Positions 47,207 to 55,439 of a stretch of 64,000 bases of DNA are shown one piece after another. A program made the position numbers and the translations under genes. The notes beneath the pieces are model-generated. The model saw only the letters and a list, made by a program, of their open reading frames with translations, was not told where the DNA came from and did no database searches. Source of the DNA: Thalassospira profundimaris (GTDB lineage Bacteria > Pseudomonadota > Alphaproteobacteria > Rhodospirillales > Thalassospiraceae); the NCBI RefSeq assembly GCF_003326795.1, contig NZ_JPWI01000017.1, positions 33,399-97,398 of the forward strand, given 5' to 3'. Position 1 is the stretch's first letter. Each line of letters starts with the position of its first letter.

Positions 47207-48387
47207 TGAATGCGACCGAAATGGCGCAACCCGCCGACCAGAATAACCAGTATGCCCGGAATGAAAACAGGGCAAGTACCCGTATCGAGCTTGCCGGATG
47301 CACCAAGACCTTTCCTGATGGTACGCGCGCGCTTTTGCCGTTTGACTTGACGATCAATGGCGGAGAGACGCTTGTTCTGCTCGGCCCGTCGGGCTGTGGC
47401 AAAACCACGATTTTGCGCCTGATTGCCGGTCTGGAATTTCCCGATGCGGGCGGAAAGATCACGTTTGGCGACGATGATGTGACCCGTCAGTCGATTGAAA
47501 AACGCCGGGTCGGCATGGTGTTTCAGTCCTATGCCCTGTTTCCGAACATGACGGTGGCCGAAAATGTCGCCTATGGACTTAAGGTGCAGAAAGTCGAGCG
47601 GCGCGAACGCGACGAGCGGGTGCGTGCGATGCTTGAAATGATGCATATCGATATGCTGGCCGATCGCCGGATTGATCAGCTTTCGGGCGGGCAGCGCCAG
47701 CGTGTTGCGCTTGCGCGTGCCATTGCCTTGCGCCCGCGGGTGTTGCTTCTGGATGAACCGTTGACGGCCCTTGATGCCAAATTGCGGGTCAGGTTGCGTT
47801 CGGAAATCAACGGGCTGTTACGCAAGCTGGGCATCACGGCGATCTATGTCACCCACGATCAGGAAGAAGCGATGGCGCTGGGGGACCGGATTGTCGTCAT
47901 GCAAAAGGGCTCAATTGCCCAGATTGGCACCCCGCGCGAGATTTACCGCGCACCGGTTTCGCCGTTTGTGGCGGATTTTGTCGGGGCCAGTAACCGGCTT
48001 GAAGGCCGGATTGAACAGGACAGCCTTGTGCTTGGCGATGTGAAAATCGCCCTTGATCAGATCGGTCATGCGATTTCGACCGGTGGCAGCCAGCATGGCA
48101 AAGGAGATGACGGGGATATTCCGGCAGAGGTTTTCTTCAGGGCCGACGGGCTTGCGATTTGTGACCCGGAACAGGCGCAGCTACGCGGTCGGGTCGAGGC
48201 TGTTTCCTATCTTGGCGAGAAATCGCGTCTGACGGTTTCGGGCATTGGGGAAAGCCCGGTCACCCTTGATGTCGATCCCGATTATCAGATCGCTGTCGGG
48301 GATGACATCCATTGCTGTTTCAATTCGGAACGCCTGACGGTTTTTACACGAAATATGGACGCTGATTGCCGTGAAAAAGCGGTCTGA
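47206..48387 (+). CDS. ABC transporter ATP-binding protein with TOBE domain
   Basis: 393 residues. Walker A GPSGCGKTT, Q-loop FQSYALFPNMTV, signature LSGGQRQRVALAR, Walker B LLLDEPLTALD, H-loop VTHDQEEAMALG, then a TOBE domain from about 270. It is of the organic-phosphate/polyamine/iron class. ATG 47206 overlaps the permease stop. Confidence 0.93.
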   Translation: MNATEMAQPADQNNQYARNENRASTRIELAGCTKTFPDGTRALLPFDLTINGGETLVLLGPSGCGKTTILRLIAGLEFPDAGGKITFGDDDVTRQSIEKRRVGMVFQSYALFPNMTVAENVAYGLKVQKVERRERDERVRAMLEMMHIDMLADRRIDQLSGGQRQRVALARAIALRPRVLLLDEPLTALDAKLRVRLRSEINGLLRKLGITAIYVTHDQEEAMALGDRIVVMQKGSIAQIGTPREIYRAPVSPFVADFVGASNRLEGRIEQDSLVLGDVKIALDQIGHAISTGGSQHGKGDDGDIPAEVFFRADGLAICDPEQAQLRGRVEAVSYLGEKSRLTVSGIGESPVTLDVDPDYQIAVGDDIHCCFNSERLTVFTRNMDADCREKAV

Positions 48388-48426
48388 CGGCGTTTGAATG
48401 CGACGAAACAAGAAAGATCAAAAAGC

Positions 48427-49257
48427 ATGATAATTGCACAACTGACCGACCTGCATATCGGGGCAGGTCGACGTCTTGCCTATTGCAAGGTTGATACGGC
48501 CGGGGCATTGGAAAAGGCGGTGGAACGCGTCAATCATATGGTGCCGCGCCCCGATATTGTTCTGTTTAGCGGTGATATCGGTGATCTTGGCGTTGATGCG
48601 GAATATGGCCTTGTCGCAGAGATATTGAGCGCCCTTGAGGTGCCGTATTTCATGGTGCCGGGCAATCATGACCAGCGCATGCCGATGCGAAAGGCATTTC
48701 CCGCCGCCACCCCGATTGGGTCGGATCAGACATACGTCAATTACGTGATTGAGGGGTACCCGATCCGTCTGATCGGCATTGATACGCTTGATGAAGGCCG
48801 CCCGGAGGGCAAGCTTGCGCCAGAGACGCTGGACTGGCTTGAAAAGGCCTTGTCAGACGGGTCTGAAAAGCCCTGTTTGCTGTTTATGCATCATCCGCCG
48901 ATCACGGTCGGGATCACGCATATGGATGTTCAGAATCTTGGCGACGGGGCGGCGCGACTGGCCCGGATCGTCGAGGCACACAAGGACCGCATCAAGGCGA
49001 TTACTTGCGGGCATGTGCATCGCCCGATCCATACGGTTTGGGCCGGGGTGCCGCTGATTATCGGGCCATCGGTTGCCCATCAGGTTGCGCTTGATCTTGA
49101 TCCGGCCGGACCATCGGCCTTTGTGATGGAGCCACCGGCGATGCATTTGCATGTCTGGGACCCGGCACAGGGCTGTTTATTGACCCATCTGGCTTATATT
49201 GAGCGCTATGACGGCCCGTATCCGTTCTTTGATGCCAATGGCAAACTGATCGTCTAG
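48427..49257 (+). CDS. GpdQ-like phosphodiesterase (calcineurin-type)
   Basis: 276 residues from ATG 48427; an in-frame TTG at 48394 would add eleven residues. Binuclear metal motifs: QLTDLHIG, LFSGDIGDLG, VPGNHD, MHHPP, and CGHVHRPI. The length and order of motifs fit GpdQ/CpdA-type class III phosphodiesterases. It is cytoplasmic and last in the ABC operon, suggesting it hydrolyses the imported phosphodiester, for example glycerophosphodiesters or cyclic nucleotides. Confidence 0.88.
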   Translation: MIIAQLTDLHIGAGRRLAYCKVDTAGALEKAVERVNHMVPRPDIVLFSGDIGDLGVDAEYGLVAEILSALEVPYFMVPGNHDQRMPMRKAFPAATPIGSDQTYVNYVIEGYPIRLIGIDTLDEGRPEGKLAPETLDWLEKALSDGSEKPCLLFMHHPPITVGITHMDVQNLGDGAARLARIVEAHKDRIKAITCGHVHRPIHTVWAGVPLIIGPSVAHQVALDLDPAGPSAFVMEPPAMHLHVWDPAQGCLLTHLAYIERYDGPYPFFDANGKLIV

Positions 49258-49307
49258 GCAGCCGTTTGCGGCTTTTGACTGTTTCAAGCTGGTAATCCGT
49301 AAATCCT

Positions 49308-49358
49308 GCGACATATCATCAGGGTAGAGTTTTGTTGGTGACTTTGATGATGTGACGC
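49308..49358. repeat. Hairpin repeat motif, copy 3, patatin gene leader
   Basis: GCGACATATCATCA (49308-49321) and TGATGATGTGACGC (49345-49358) form an imperfect 12-of-14-bp inverted repeat, ending 10 bp before the patatin ATG. The left arm plus GGGTAGA recurs at 41409 and 43149. Confidence 0.55.
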
Positions 49359-49368
49359 AGGAGCGGAT

Positions 49369-50457
49369 ATGAGCGCGGACGAAACCGGGAGCAGAACCGG
49401 CAAGACGGCAAAGAAGCCGGCAGCCAGCAACGGATCAAGGAAACCCGGCAAGACAATCAGTCTGGCGCTTCAGGGCGGCGGGTCGCACGGGGCGTTTACC
49501 TGGGGCGTGCTTGACCGGTTGCTTGAGGATGAGGAAATCACCATCGAGGCGATTTCGGGCACCTCGGCAGGTGCGATGAATGCCGCCGTGGTGACGTCGG
49601 GCTTTGCCAAGGGCGGATATGAAGGCGCGCGGGCCGATCTTGAGACCTTCTGGCGGGCGGTGTCCGAAGCAGCCCGCTTTAGCCCGCTTCAGCGCAGCCC
49701 GATAGATATCCTGTTTGGAAACTGGTCGCTTGAAAACTCGCTGGCCTATATGTGGCTGGATATGAGTGCCAAGATGTTTTCGCCCTATGACCTTAATCCG
49801 GCAGGGGATAATCCGCTGGCTGCGATCCTGCGTGATGTGGTCGATTTCAAGGCGCTTAACAGCAGTCCGGCCAAGCTTTTCATCACGGCGACCAATGTTG
49901 AAACCGGGCAGGCGCGGATATTTCGCAATCCCGATATCTGCATTGAGGTATTGCTGGCATCGGCCTGTTTGCCAACGATCTACAAGGCGGTCGAAATTGA
50001 CGGCGTGCCCTATTGGGATGGCGGATATTCCGGCAATCCGAGCCTTGGCCCGCTGGTGCGCGAATGCGGGTCCGATGACACGGTTCTGGTGCAGATCAAT
50101 CCGGTCAGACGGCCCGGTGTGCCGAAATCATCGCGCGAGATCGCCAATCGTCTGAATGAAGTGTCGTTCAACAGCAGCCTGATGAAGGAATTGCGCATGA
50201 TTTCGATCCTGCGCAAGGATGCGCCCGAGCATGTCTGCGAAGCCAGCAGATGGGGGGCGATGCGCATGCATTGTATTGCCAGCGACGATATGCTCGATCT
50301 TGATCAGTCATCCAAGCTCAATGCGGAATGGAGCTTTATGACCATGCTGCGTGATATAGGGCGCGATGCGGCCAGTGCATTTTTGACAAAGCACCGAAAA
50401 GATATCGGCGTGCGGCCGTCGCTGGATCTTGATTTGTTTGCACCGGATTATACGTAA
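49369..50457 (+). CDS. Patatin-like phospholipase
   Basis: 362 residues from ATG 49369 (CAGGAG upstream). A basic, disordered N-terminus (about 1-28) precedes a patatin domain: oxyanion loop LQGGGSHGAFTWG (35-46), nucleophile GTSAG with Ser66, and DGG with Asp217. A Ser-Asp dyad lipase, probably acting on phospholipids or storage lipid. No signal peptide. It is monocistronic and its leader carries the repeat hairpin. Confidence 0.9.
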   Translation: MSADETGSRTGKTAKKPAASNGSRKPGKTISLALQGGGSHGAFTWGVLDRLLEDEEITIEAISGTSAGAMNAAVVTSGFAKGGYEGARADLETFWRAVSEAARFSPLQRSPIDILFGNWSLENSLAYMWLDMSAKMFSPYDLNPAGDNPLAAILRDVVDFKALNSSPAKLFITATNVETGQARIFRNPDICIEVLLASACLPTIYKAVEIDGVPYWDGGYSGNPSLGPLVRECGSDDTVLVQINPVRRPGVPKSSREIANRLNEVSFNSSLMKELRMISILRKDAPEHVCEASRWGAMRMHCIASDDMLDLDQSSKLNAEWSFMTMLRDIGRDAASAFLTKHRKDIGVRPSLDLDLFAPDYT

Positions 50458-50545
50458 CAGTCGATCTGGTGTGATTGCGCGTTTGCGGGCAAAGGCGTAG
50501 GATTTCACCCGCGTCATAAGAACAAACAGCAAAGCGCCACCGGAA

Positions 50546-51100
50546 ATGTCGAAAACCGAATTTGAAAAAATGCAGGCGGGGGAATGGTATAGCTGCCTTG
50601 ATCCCGAACTGACCGTGCTGCGCCGTCGCGCACTTGAGGCCAGCCACGAACATAGTCACCTTTATCCGTCAGAACGCGGTAATATCGGGCCGCAATTGCG
50701 TGCATTATTCGCCGAGTGCGCCGAGGATGTGCGGATCGAGGCGCGGTTTCATTGTGCCTATGGCATCAATATCCATTTGGGCCGGGATGTGTTTTTGAAT
50801 GTCGGCTGTGTGATCCTTGATACCGCACCCGTGCGGATTGGCGATCATTCGATGCTGGGTCCGAATGTGCAGATTTACTGTGCCGATCATCATCGCGATC
50901 CGGAGCTTCGCAAACAGCATCTGGAAGTCGCAAAGCCGGTGACAATCGGCAGCAATGTCTGGATCGGCGGCGGGGCGATCATTTTGCCCGGCATCACCAT
51001 TGGCGATGATGCGATTGTCGGCGCAGGATCGGTGGTGACGCGCGATGTTGCACCGGGCACCACGGTTGTCGGTAATCCGGCGCGAATATTGCCGCGATAG
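50546..51100 (+). CDS. Maltose O-acetyltransferase-like sugar acetyltransferase
   Basis: 184 residues, the usual Maa size. N-terminal Maa cap (EFEKMQAGEWYSCLDPEL), then a left-handed beta helix of hexapeptide repeats (about 65-180) with HCAYGINIHLG, the active-site His in ADHHRDPE, and VGNPARIL at the end. Uses acetyl-CoA to acetylate a sugar hydroxyl. The ribosome site is weak. Confidence 0.9.
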   Translation: MSKTEFEKMQAGEWYSCLDPELTVLRRRALEASHEHSHLYPSERGNIGPQLRALFAECAEDVRIEARFHCAYGINIHLGRDVFLNVGCVILDTAPVRIGDHSMLGPNVQIYCADHHRDPELRKQHLEVAKPVTIGSNVWIGGGAIILPGITIGDDAIVGAGSVVTRDVAPGTTVVGNPARILPR

Positions 51101-51154
51101 CTGATGCCGGTTCGGGGCGATCCGCGTTGATTGGTATGGACTGGAGCAGGCTGG

Positions 51155-51174
51155 ATTCCCGCCTTCGCGGGAAT
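51155..51174. repeat. ATTCCCGC/GCGGGAAT hairpin repeat
   Basis: ATTCCCGC-CTTC-GCGGGAAT, flanked by GG and GACC. I recall this short palindrome as a widespread dispersed repeat in proteobacterial intergenic regions. Only one copy is seen here. It lies between two convergent genes. Confidence 0.5.
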
Positions 51175-51239
51175 GACCGGGAAAATTTGCGGCAATGACG
51201 GTGGATGTGCAAGTCGGCCATCCAGAGGGGCGTCAATGA

Positions 51240-51851
51240 TCAGCCGCAGACCTTGGGCAGGTCATATTCGCCGCGAATTTCAGACAGGCCGTCGGCCAGT
51301 TCCCGGCGACGGAGTTCGGCGGCGGTTTCATCGGAAATATTGGGGTCCTTGGCGATGATGTCGCCATACATGGCGCGGGCGCGGTCTTCCTGACCCTGAT
51401 CGGAATAGGCAAGGGCTTCAAGCCACAATCCGGCAATGACGAAATCGCTGTTGGTCGAGGCTTGCGCGACCCCGGCCTTGCTGGTGGCGGTGGTGTGGTC
51501 ACATTTGGCAAGGGCGGTCAGCCCGGCAAAGGCATCATCGCCGATCTTGGCCTGGATGCGATCACGTTTTTCCTTTTGGGTGGCTTCATAGGCGTCCTTG
51601 GTTGCGGCATCGGCCGATGCACCGGAAATCGCCCCGGCGGTTCCGCCCGCAGCCGCCCCGAAGGCCGCCGAACGGGCCGCAGATTCCACCGGATTACCGC
51701 CAAAGATCGCCGCCGTGACAAAGCCGCCAACAGCACCTGATATCGCGCCGATTCCGGCCCCTTGTCCTGCATATTCGCCGGTTTTGCCGGTGCAGCCGGC
51801 AAGGGTGGCAAGGGTCAGACTAAGGGCAGTGGCAAGGGCAACAGGGCGCAT
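51240..51851 (-). CDS. Lipoprotein with glycine-zipper region
   Basis: 203 residues. Lipoprotein signal with lipobox TLAGC; a Gly/Ala-rich stretch (about 28-85: GAGIGAISGAVGG, AAFGAAAGGTAGAISG) like glycine-zipper outer-membrane proteins; then a helical C-terminal domain with a TPR-like segment. No closer family is recognised. ATG 51851. Confidence 0.75.
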   Translation of the reverse strand: MRPVALATALSLTLATLAGCTGKTGEYAGQGAGIGAISGAVGGFVTAAIFGGNPVESAARSAAFGAAAGGTAGAISGASADAATKDAYEATQKEKRDRIQAKIGDDAFAGLTALAKCDHTTATSKAGVAQASTNSDFVIAGLWLEALAYSDQGQEDRARAMYGDIIAKDPNISDETAAELRRRELADGLSEIRGEYDLPKVCG

Positions 51852-52094
51852 GAAATATCCGATCCGGTTTCAATTCACGATGGCAAAGCTTAACCCGAAA
51901 ACACGCCGGATAAAAAACAATAAGCAAAAAGCAATCAGCAAAAATGCCCGGACCGGTTCGGGCCGGGCATAAAAAACGGCAGCCGTAAGGGGTTCAGGAC
52001 GGCTGCCGCAAGGTTGCAAGTATGAGGGAGTTCAGAACAGAAGGTTCGGTTCTGATCGGGACGGATCAGATCAGCAGGTTCACGTCAGGCTGGG

Positions 52095-52628
52095 TCAGGC
52101 AACATCATCGGACATCGGACGGCGTTTGCGACCGGTCACCATGGAACGGACCAGATTTTCGTGATGGCGCAGGCTTGCCAGCAGCACGCCGCCAACATGC
52201 AAAAGCACAAGGATCAGCAGGCCATTGGCGAGGAATTCATGGATTTCTTCGAGCCAGTCAGACCCCCAGAAGGCATTGGTGGTCGAAAGCCAGCCGGTAA
52301 AGGCGCAGCCCCCCATGGCAAGCATCAAGGCGACAATCATCGCAGCCCCGGCCGGGTTATGCCCGAGATAGCGCTGTTCACGGCCGCGCATGATATCGCG
52401 CAAATAGCCAATTGTCGCCGCAGGGCTTTTGATGAACTGGGTAAAGCGGGCATAGCGCGTTCCGACCAGCCCCCAGACAAGGCGAAGCGCAATCAGGCTT
52501 CCGGCAGCATAGCCAGCCCAGTGATGAAGGGTATCCCATTCATCGGCGGTGATCCATGCGATCACGAAGCTTGCGGCCAATCCCCAATGAAACAGACGGA
52601 TAAACGGGTCCCAGACCTTGACGGACAT
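52095..52628 (-). CDS. Cytochrome b561 family membrane protein
   Basis: 177 residues with four membrane helices. His residues in helices (RLFHWGL, LHHWAGY, HEFLANGLL, LLHVGGV) are the expected di-heme b ligands. Transfers electrons in the inner membrane. AGGAG precedes ATG 52628. It follows the PepSY gene by 93 bp on the same strand, suggesting one transcript with it. Confidence 0.92.
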   Translation of the reverse strand: MSVKVWDPFIRLFHWGLAASFVIAWITADEWDTLHHWAGYAAGSLIALRLVWGLVGTRYARFTQFIKSPAATIGYLRDIMRGREQRYLGHNPAGAAMIVALMLAMGGCAFTGWLSTTNAFWGSDWLEEIHEFLANGLLILVLLHVGGVLLASLRHHENLVRSMVTGRKRRPMSDDVA

Positions 52629-52721
52629 TTTAATTCTCCTGGATGGCGGGTTTCGGTTCTGGCGGGGATGGGGCAGTATCGCCGCCAGAGACCCCAGGTC
52701 CTTGATCAGAGGCAGGCGGAA

Positions 52722-53042
52722 CTAGTCTTCCTTGTCCTGCTTGACGATTTCAAACGAGGCCGGGTTGAAATAGGCTTCGATTTTCTTGCCATCGGGGGTG
52801 ATGGCGTAAACTTCGAAGCAGCCTTCGTCTTCCTTGATCTTGCGCACGTCCCAGCCATCGGCGATCAGTTTTGCCTTGAGCGCGTCGGTGGTTTTCCATT
52901 CCGACTTCGGAACGTTGCAATAATCATCGTCGGCGCGGGCAGCACCGGAGGTCAGGGCGAGGCTGCCAGCGGCCAGCAGGGTAACGGCAAATGCACTGGC
53001 AAAAACACCAGCGATGACTTTCGGGAAAACAGTTCTTTTCAT
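52722..53042 (-). CDS. Exported PepSY domain protein
   Basis: 106 residues from ATG 53042; ATG 53048 would put AAGGA too close. Signal peptide cut after GAARA; the mature part is one PepSY domain with DALKAKLIADGWDVRKIKEDEGCFEVYAI and DGKKIEAYFNP. Two Cys (CNVPKSEW and EGCFEV) could form a disulfide. PepSY proteins often accompany two-component systems and cytochrome b561 genes, as here. Confidence 0.88.
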   Translation of the reverse strand: MKRTVFPKVIAGVFASAFAVTLLAAGSLALTSGAARADDDYCNVPKSEWKTTDALKAKLIADGWDVRKIKEDEGCFEVYAITPDGKKIEAYFNPASFEIVKQDKED

Positions 53043-53149
53043 GGTCATATTCCTTCATAACTAGCGTCAGGGTGTCATGGATGAGAGTGACAAGACGCGG
53101 GGCAACGTGACGTGGGATGCGTCGGACAGGACCAAGATTGCCGCTGTTT

Positions 53150-53200
53150 CCTGACAGCTAACTGAAAAGGCTGCTTGATGCCGTTCAGCTGATTGTCAGG
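53150..53200. promoter_or_regulatory. Symmetric inverted repeat in the PepSY/two-component promoter
   Basis: CCTGACA (53150-53156) and CTGAA (53162-53166) face TTCAG (53184-53188) and TGTCAGG (53194-53200) with matching spacing. Suitable for an OmpR-type dimer pair controlling both directions. Confidence 0.5.
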
Positions 53201-53250
53201 ATCGGGAAATATTCGGTTGGGTTTGGAACCGCTGTTATGAGGGGGCGCTT

Positions 53251-53910
53251 GTGCGCATTCTTCTGGTTGAAGATGAATTGATGCTGGCTGATGCGGTCAG
53301 GGACCATTTACTGGCCGCAGGCGAGGCGGTGGACCATAGCGACAGTGTGGTCGATGCCGAGATCATGATGCGTGGCACGAATTACGATGTGCTGTTGCTT
53401 GATCTCAATTTGCCCGACGGCAAGGGGATTGATCTTTTGCGCGGCCTTCGGCGCAGCGGATCGACAACGCCCTGCATCATTCTGACTGCACAGGACCAGA
53501 TTTCCGACCGGATCGAGGGGCTTAATGCCGGTGCCGATGATTATCTGGTCAAGCCGTTTGATCTGAACGAGCTTTCGGCCCGGCTTGCCGCAGTTGCACG
53601 GCGTTATAGCGGCAATCCCAATCCGTTCATAAGTCTTGATGGCGGGGTCGAAGTCGACCTTGCCGGGCGCACCATCCTGATTGACGGGGTGCAGACCGAT
53701 CTGACATCGCGGGAATGGGCACTGTTTGACCAGATGGTGCGCAGGCCCGGTCAGACGCTTTCAAAACGGCAGCTTGAAGAAGCGTTATATGAATTTGGCG
53801 CGGAGATCGAAAGCAACACGGTCGAGGTCTATATAAGTCGACTGCGCCGCAAGCTTGGCAAGGATGTCATCAAAACCGTACGCGGCGTTGGCTATCGGGT
53901 TGGGGCATGA
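53251..53910 (+). CDS. OmpR-family response regulator
   Basis: 219 residues from GTG 53251. Receiver domain (about 1-115) with acidic pair VEDE, phosphoacceptor Asp51 in LLLDLNLPDG, and Lys in VKPFDL; C-terminal winged helix (about 125-219) with RPGQTLSKRQLEEALY and VEVYISRLRRKLG. Divergent from PepSY and cytochrome b561, and followed by its kinase. Confidence 0.93.
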   Translation: MRILLVEDELMLADAVRDHLLAAGEAVDHSDSVVDAEIMMRGTNYDVLLLDLNLPDGKGIDLLRGLRRSGSTTPCIILTAQDQISDRIEGLNAGADDYLVKPFDLNELSARLAAVARRYSGNPNPFISLDGGVEVDLAGRTILIDGVQTDLTSREWALFDQMVRRPGQTLSKRQLEEALYEFGAEIESNTVEVYISRLRRKLGKDVIKTVRGVGYRVGA

Positions 53911-53920
53911 GGTGACGGTG

Positions 53921-55357
53921 ATGCGCAAAAAGGCCAATAGAAGTCTTCAGTCAATCCTGACACGCCGATTGACTTTGATGCTGAGCCTTTTCTGGCTGGC
54001 GGGATCGGTTCTGGCCGGGTTCACCATGTATCACGAGATGGAGGAAGCCTTTGACAACAGTCTTGTTTCGACAGCCTACCGCTATGCACCGCTTATTGAC
54101 GATTATCTGAAGGGTCACAAGGGCGGCGGTGCCAGGGAAGTGCTGCCAAGCCCGGCCAAGGGCGAAATCCGGAAGGATGACGATGCAGATGATCATGCAG
54201 ATGATCATGGTGACGATCGTGGTGACGGGGACGGGGATGAGGAACTTGGCGAAGACTATCTGATGTATCACGTGCTTGACGGTGGAGGGCGGCTTTTGCT
54301 GCGGTCATTTAATGCGCGCGAACATCCGTTTACCGTTCCCCTCGTCGAGGGATTTTACGATGACGAGGACTATCGCATTTATACCGCCGAGCTTTTGGGC
54401 GGACAGCGTATCATACAGGTGGCTGAGCCTCTTGAGCATCGGCGCGAGGCGCTGTTTGAAAGCGTGGTTGCGCAGTTCCTGCCCATCGCACTTTTGATCC
54501 CGGCGGTGATTGTCGGGATTATCCTTGGTGTGCGGCAGGGGTTGGTGCCGGTGCAACGGGTCCGCGATGAAATCGAGGCCCGCGGGGAGGGTAATCTGAC
54601 CCCGATTGAACAGGAAGAAGCGCCCGAGGAAATCACCACGATTGTCTTGGCGGTCAACAGCCTGATGGGCAAGCTTGAAGCGGCCCTTAATGTCGAGCGC
54701 AGCTTTACCGCCAACAGTGCCCATGAATTGCGAACCCCGATAGCGGTTGCGCTGGCGCAGACCCAGCGACTGGTTCTTGAACTGCCCGAAGGCCATGAAA
54801 GCCGCAAGCGTGCGCTTCAGACCGAGGCGTCTTTGAAACGCTTGTCGCGACTTGCCGAAAAGCTGTTGCAGCTGGCGCGGGCCGAAGCGGGCGGCGGGTT
54901 CAGCCCGACCGGCCATAACCAGAATCTTGGATCGACACTGGCGCTTGTGGTGGATGATCTGGTCCGTTCCGGGGCCGATGGCGGGGCGATCCGGTTTGAT
55001 GGCGAAGATATCGACGGGCTTGAAGCCAATATCGATCTGGATGCCTTTGCAATTTGCCTGCGCAACCTGATCGAGAATGCCCTTAAATATGGCGGGACGG
55101 ATGAACCCGTCGAGATCAGGGTGGTGGATCGCCATATCATTCAGGTCAGCAATGGCGGGCCGGTGGTCGCGACCGGCAATCTTGATGATCTGAAAACCCG
55201 GTTCAAGCGATCCCATAATGGCGGGGATGGATCGGGGCTTGGACTGGCGATTGTCGATGCGATTGCGCGCAACACCAAATCCGAACTGAACCTTTATTCA
55301 CCGCGTCCGGGCAAGACGGACGGCTTTATGGCCGAACTGAGATTGCATCGGAGTTAA
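53921..55357 (+). CDS. Sensor histidine kinase with Asp/His-rich periplasmic loop
   Basis: 478 residues from ATG 53921; GTG 53912 is an alternative. Two membrane helices (about 17-37 and 185-205) flank a periplasmic domain that has a strikingly acidic, His-containing stretch at 86-112 (KDDDADDHADDHGDDRGDG). HAMP-like linker, phosphoacceptor His268 in SAHELRTP, N-box LRNLIENALKYGG, G-box GDGSGLGLAIV. The loop suggests sensing of a divalent cation. Pairs with the regulator upstream (10-bp gap). Confidence 0.92.
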   Translation: MRKKANRSLQSILTRRLTLMLSLFWLAGSVLAGFTMYHEMEEAFDNSLVSTAYRYAPLIDDYLKGHKGGGAREVLPSPAKGEIRKDDDADDHADDHGDDRGDGDGDEELGEDYLMYHVLDGGGRLLLRSFNAREHPFTVPLVEGFYDDEDYRIYTAELLGGQRIIQVAEPLEHRREALFESVVAQFLPIALLIPAVIVGIILGVRQGLVPVQRVRDEIEARGEGNLTPIEQEEAPEEITTIVLAVNSLMGKLEAALNVERSFTANSAHELRTPIAVALAQTQRLVLELPEGHESRKRALQTEASLKRLSRLAEKLLQLARAEAGGGFSPTGHNQNLGSTLALVVDDLVRSGADGGAIRFDGEDIDGLEANIDLDAFAICLRNLIENALKYGGTDEPVEIRVVDRHIIQVSNGGPVVATGNLDDLKTRFKRSHNGGDGSGLGLAIVDAIARNTKSELNLYSPRPGKTDGFMAELRLHRS

Positions 55358-55376
55358 GGTAACAGTCATGCATTAA

Positions 55377-55405
55377 AAAAGGCCGCCTTTACGGGGCGGC
55401 CTTTT
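55377..55405. terminator. Bidirectional terminator
   Basis: AAAAGGCCGCC and GGCGGCCTTTT with a 7-nt loop. It serves the kinase gene and the convergent hydroxylase gene. Confidence 0.88.
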
Positions 55406-55439
55406 GTGTTTTCCGTGCGTTTCGGGCAATTGGCGTGGA

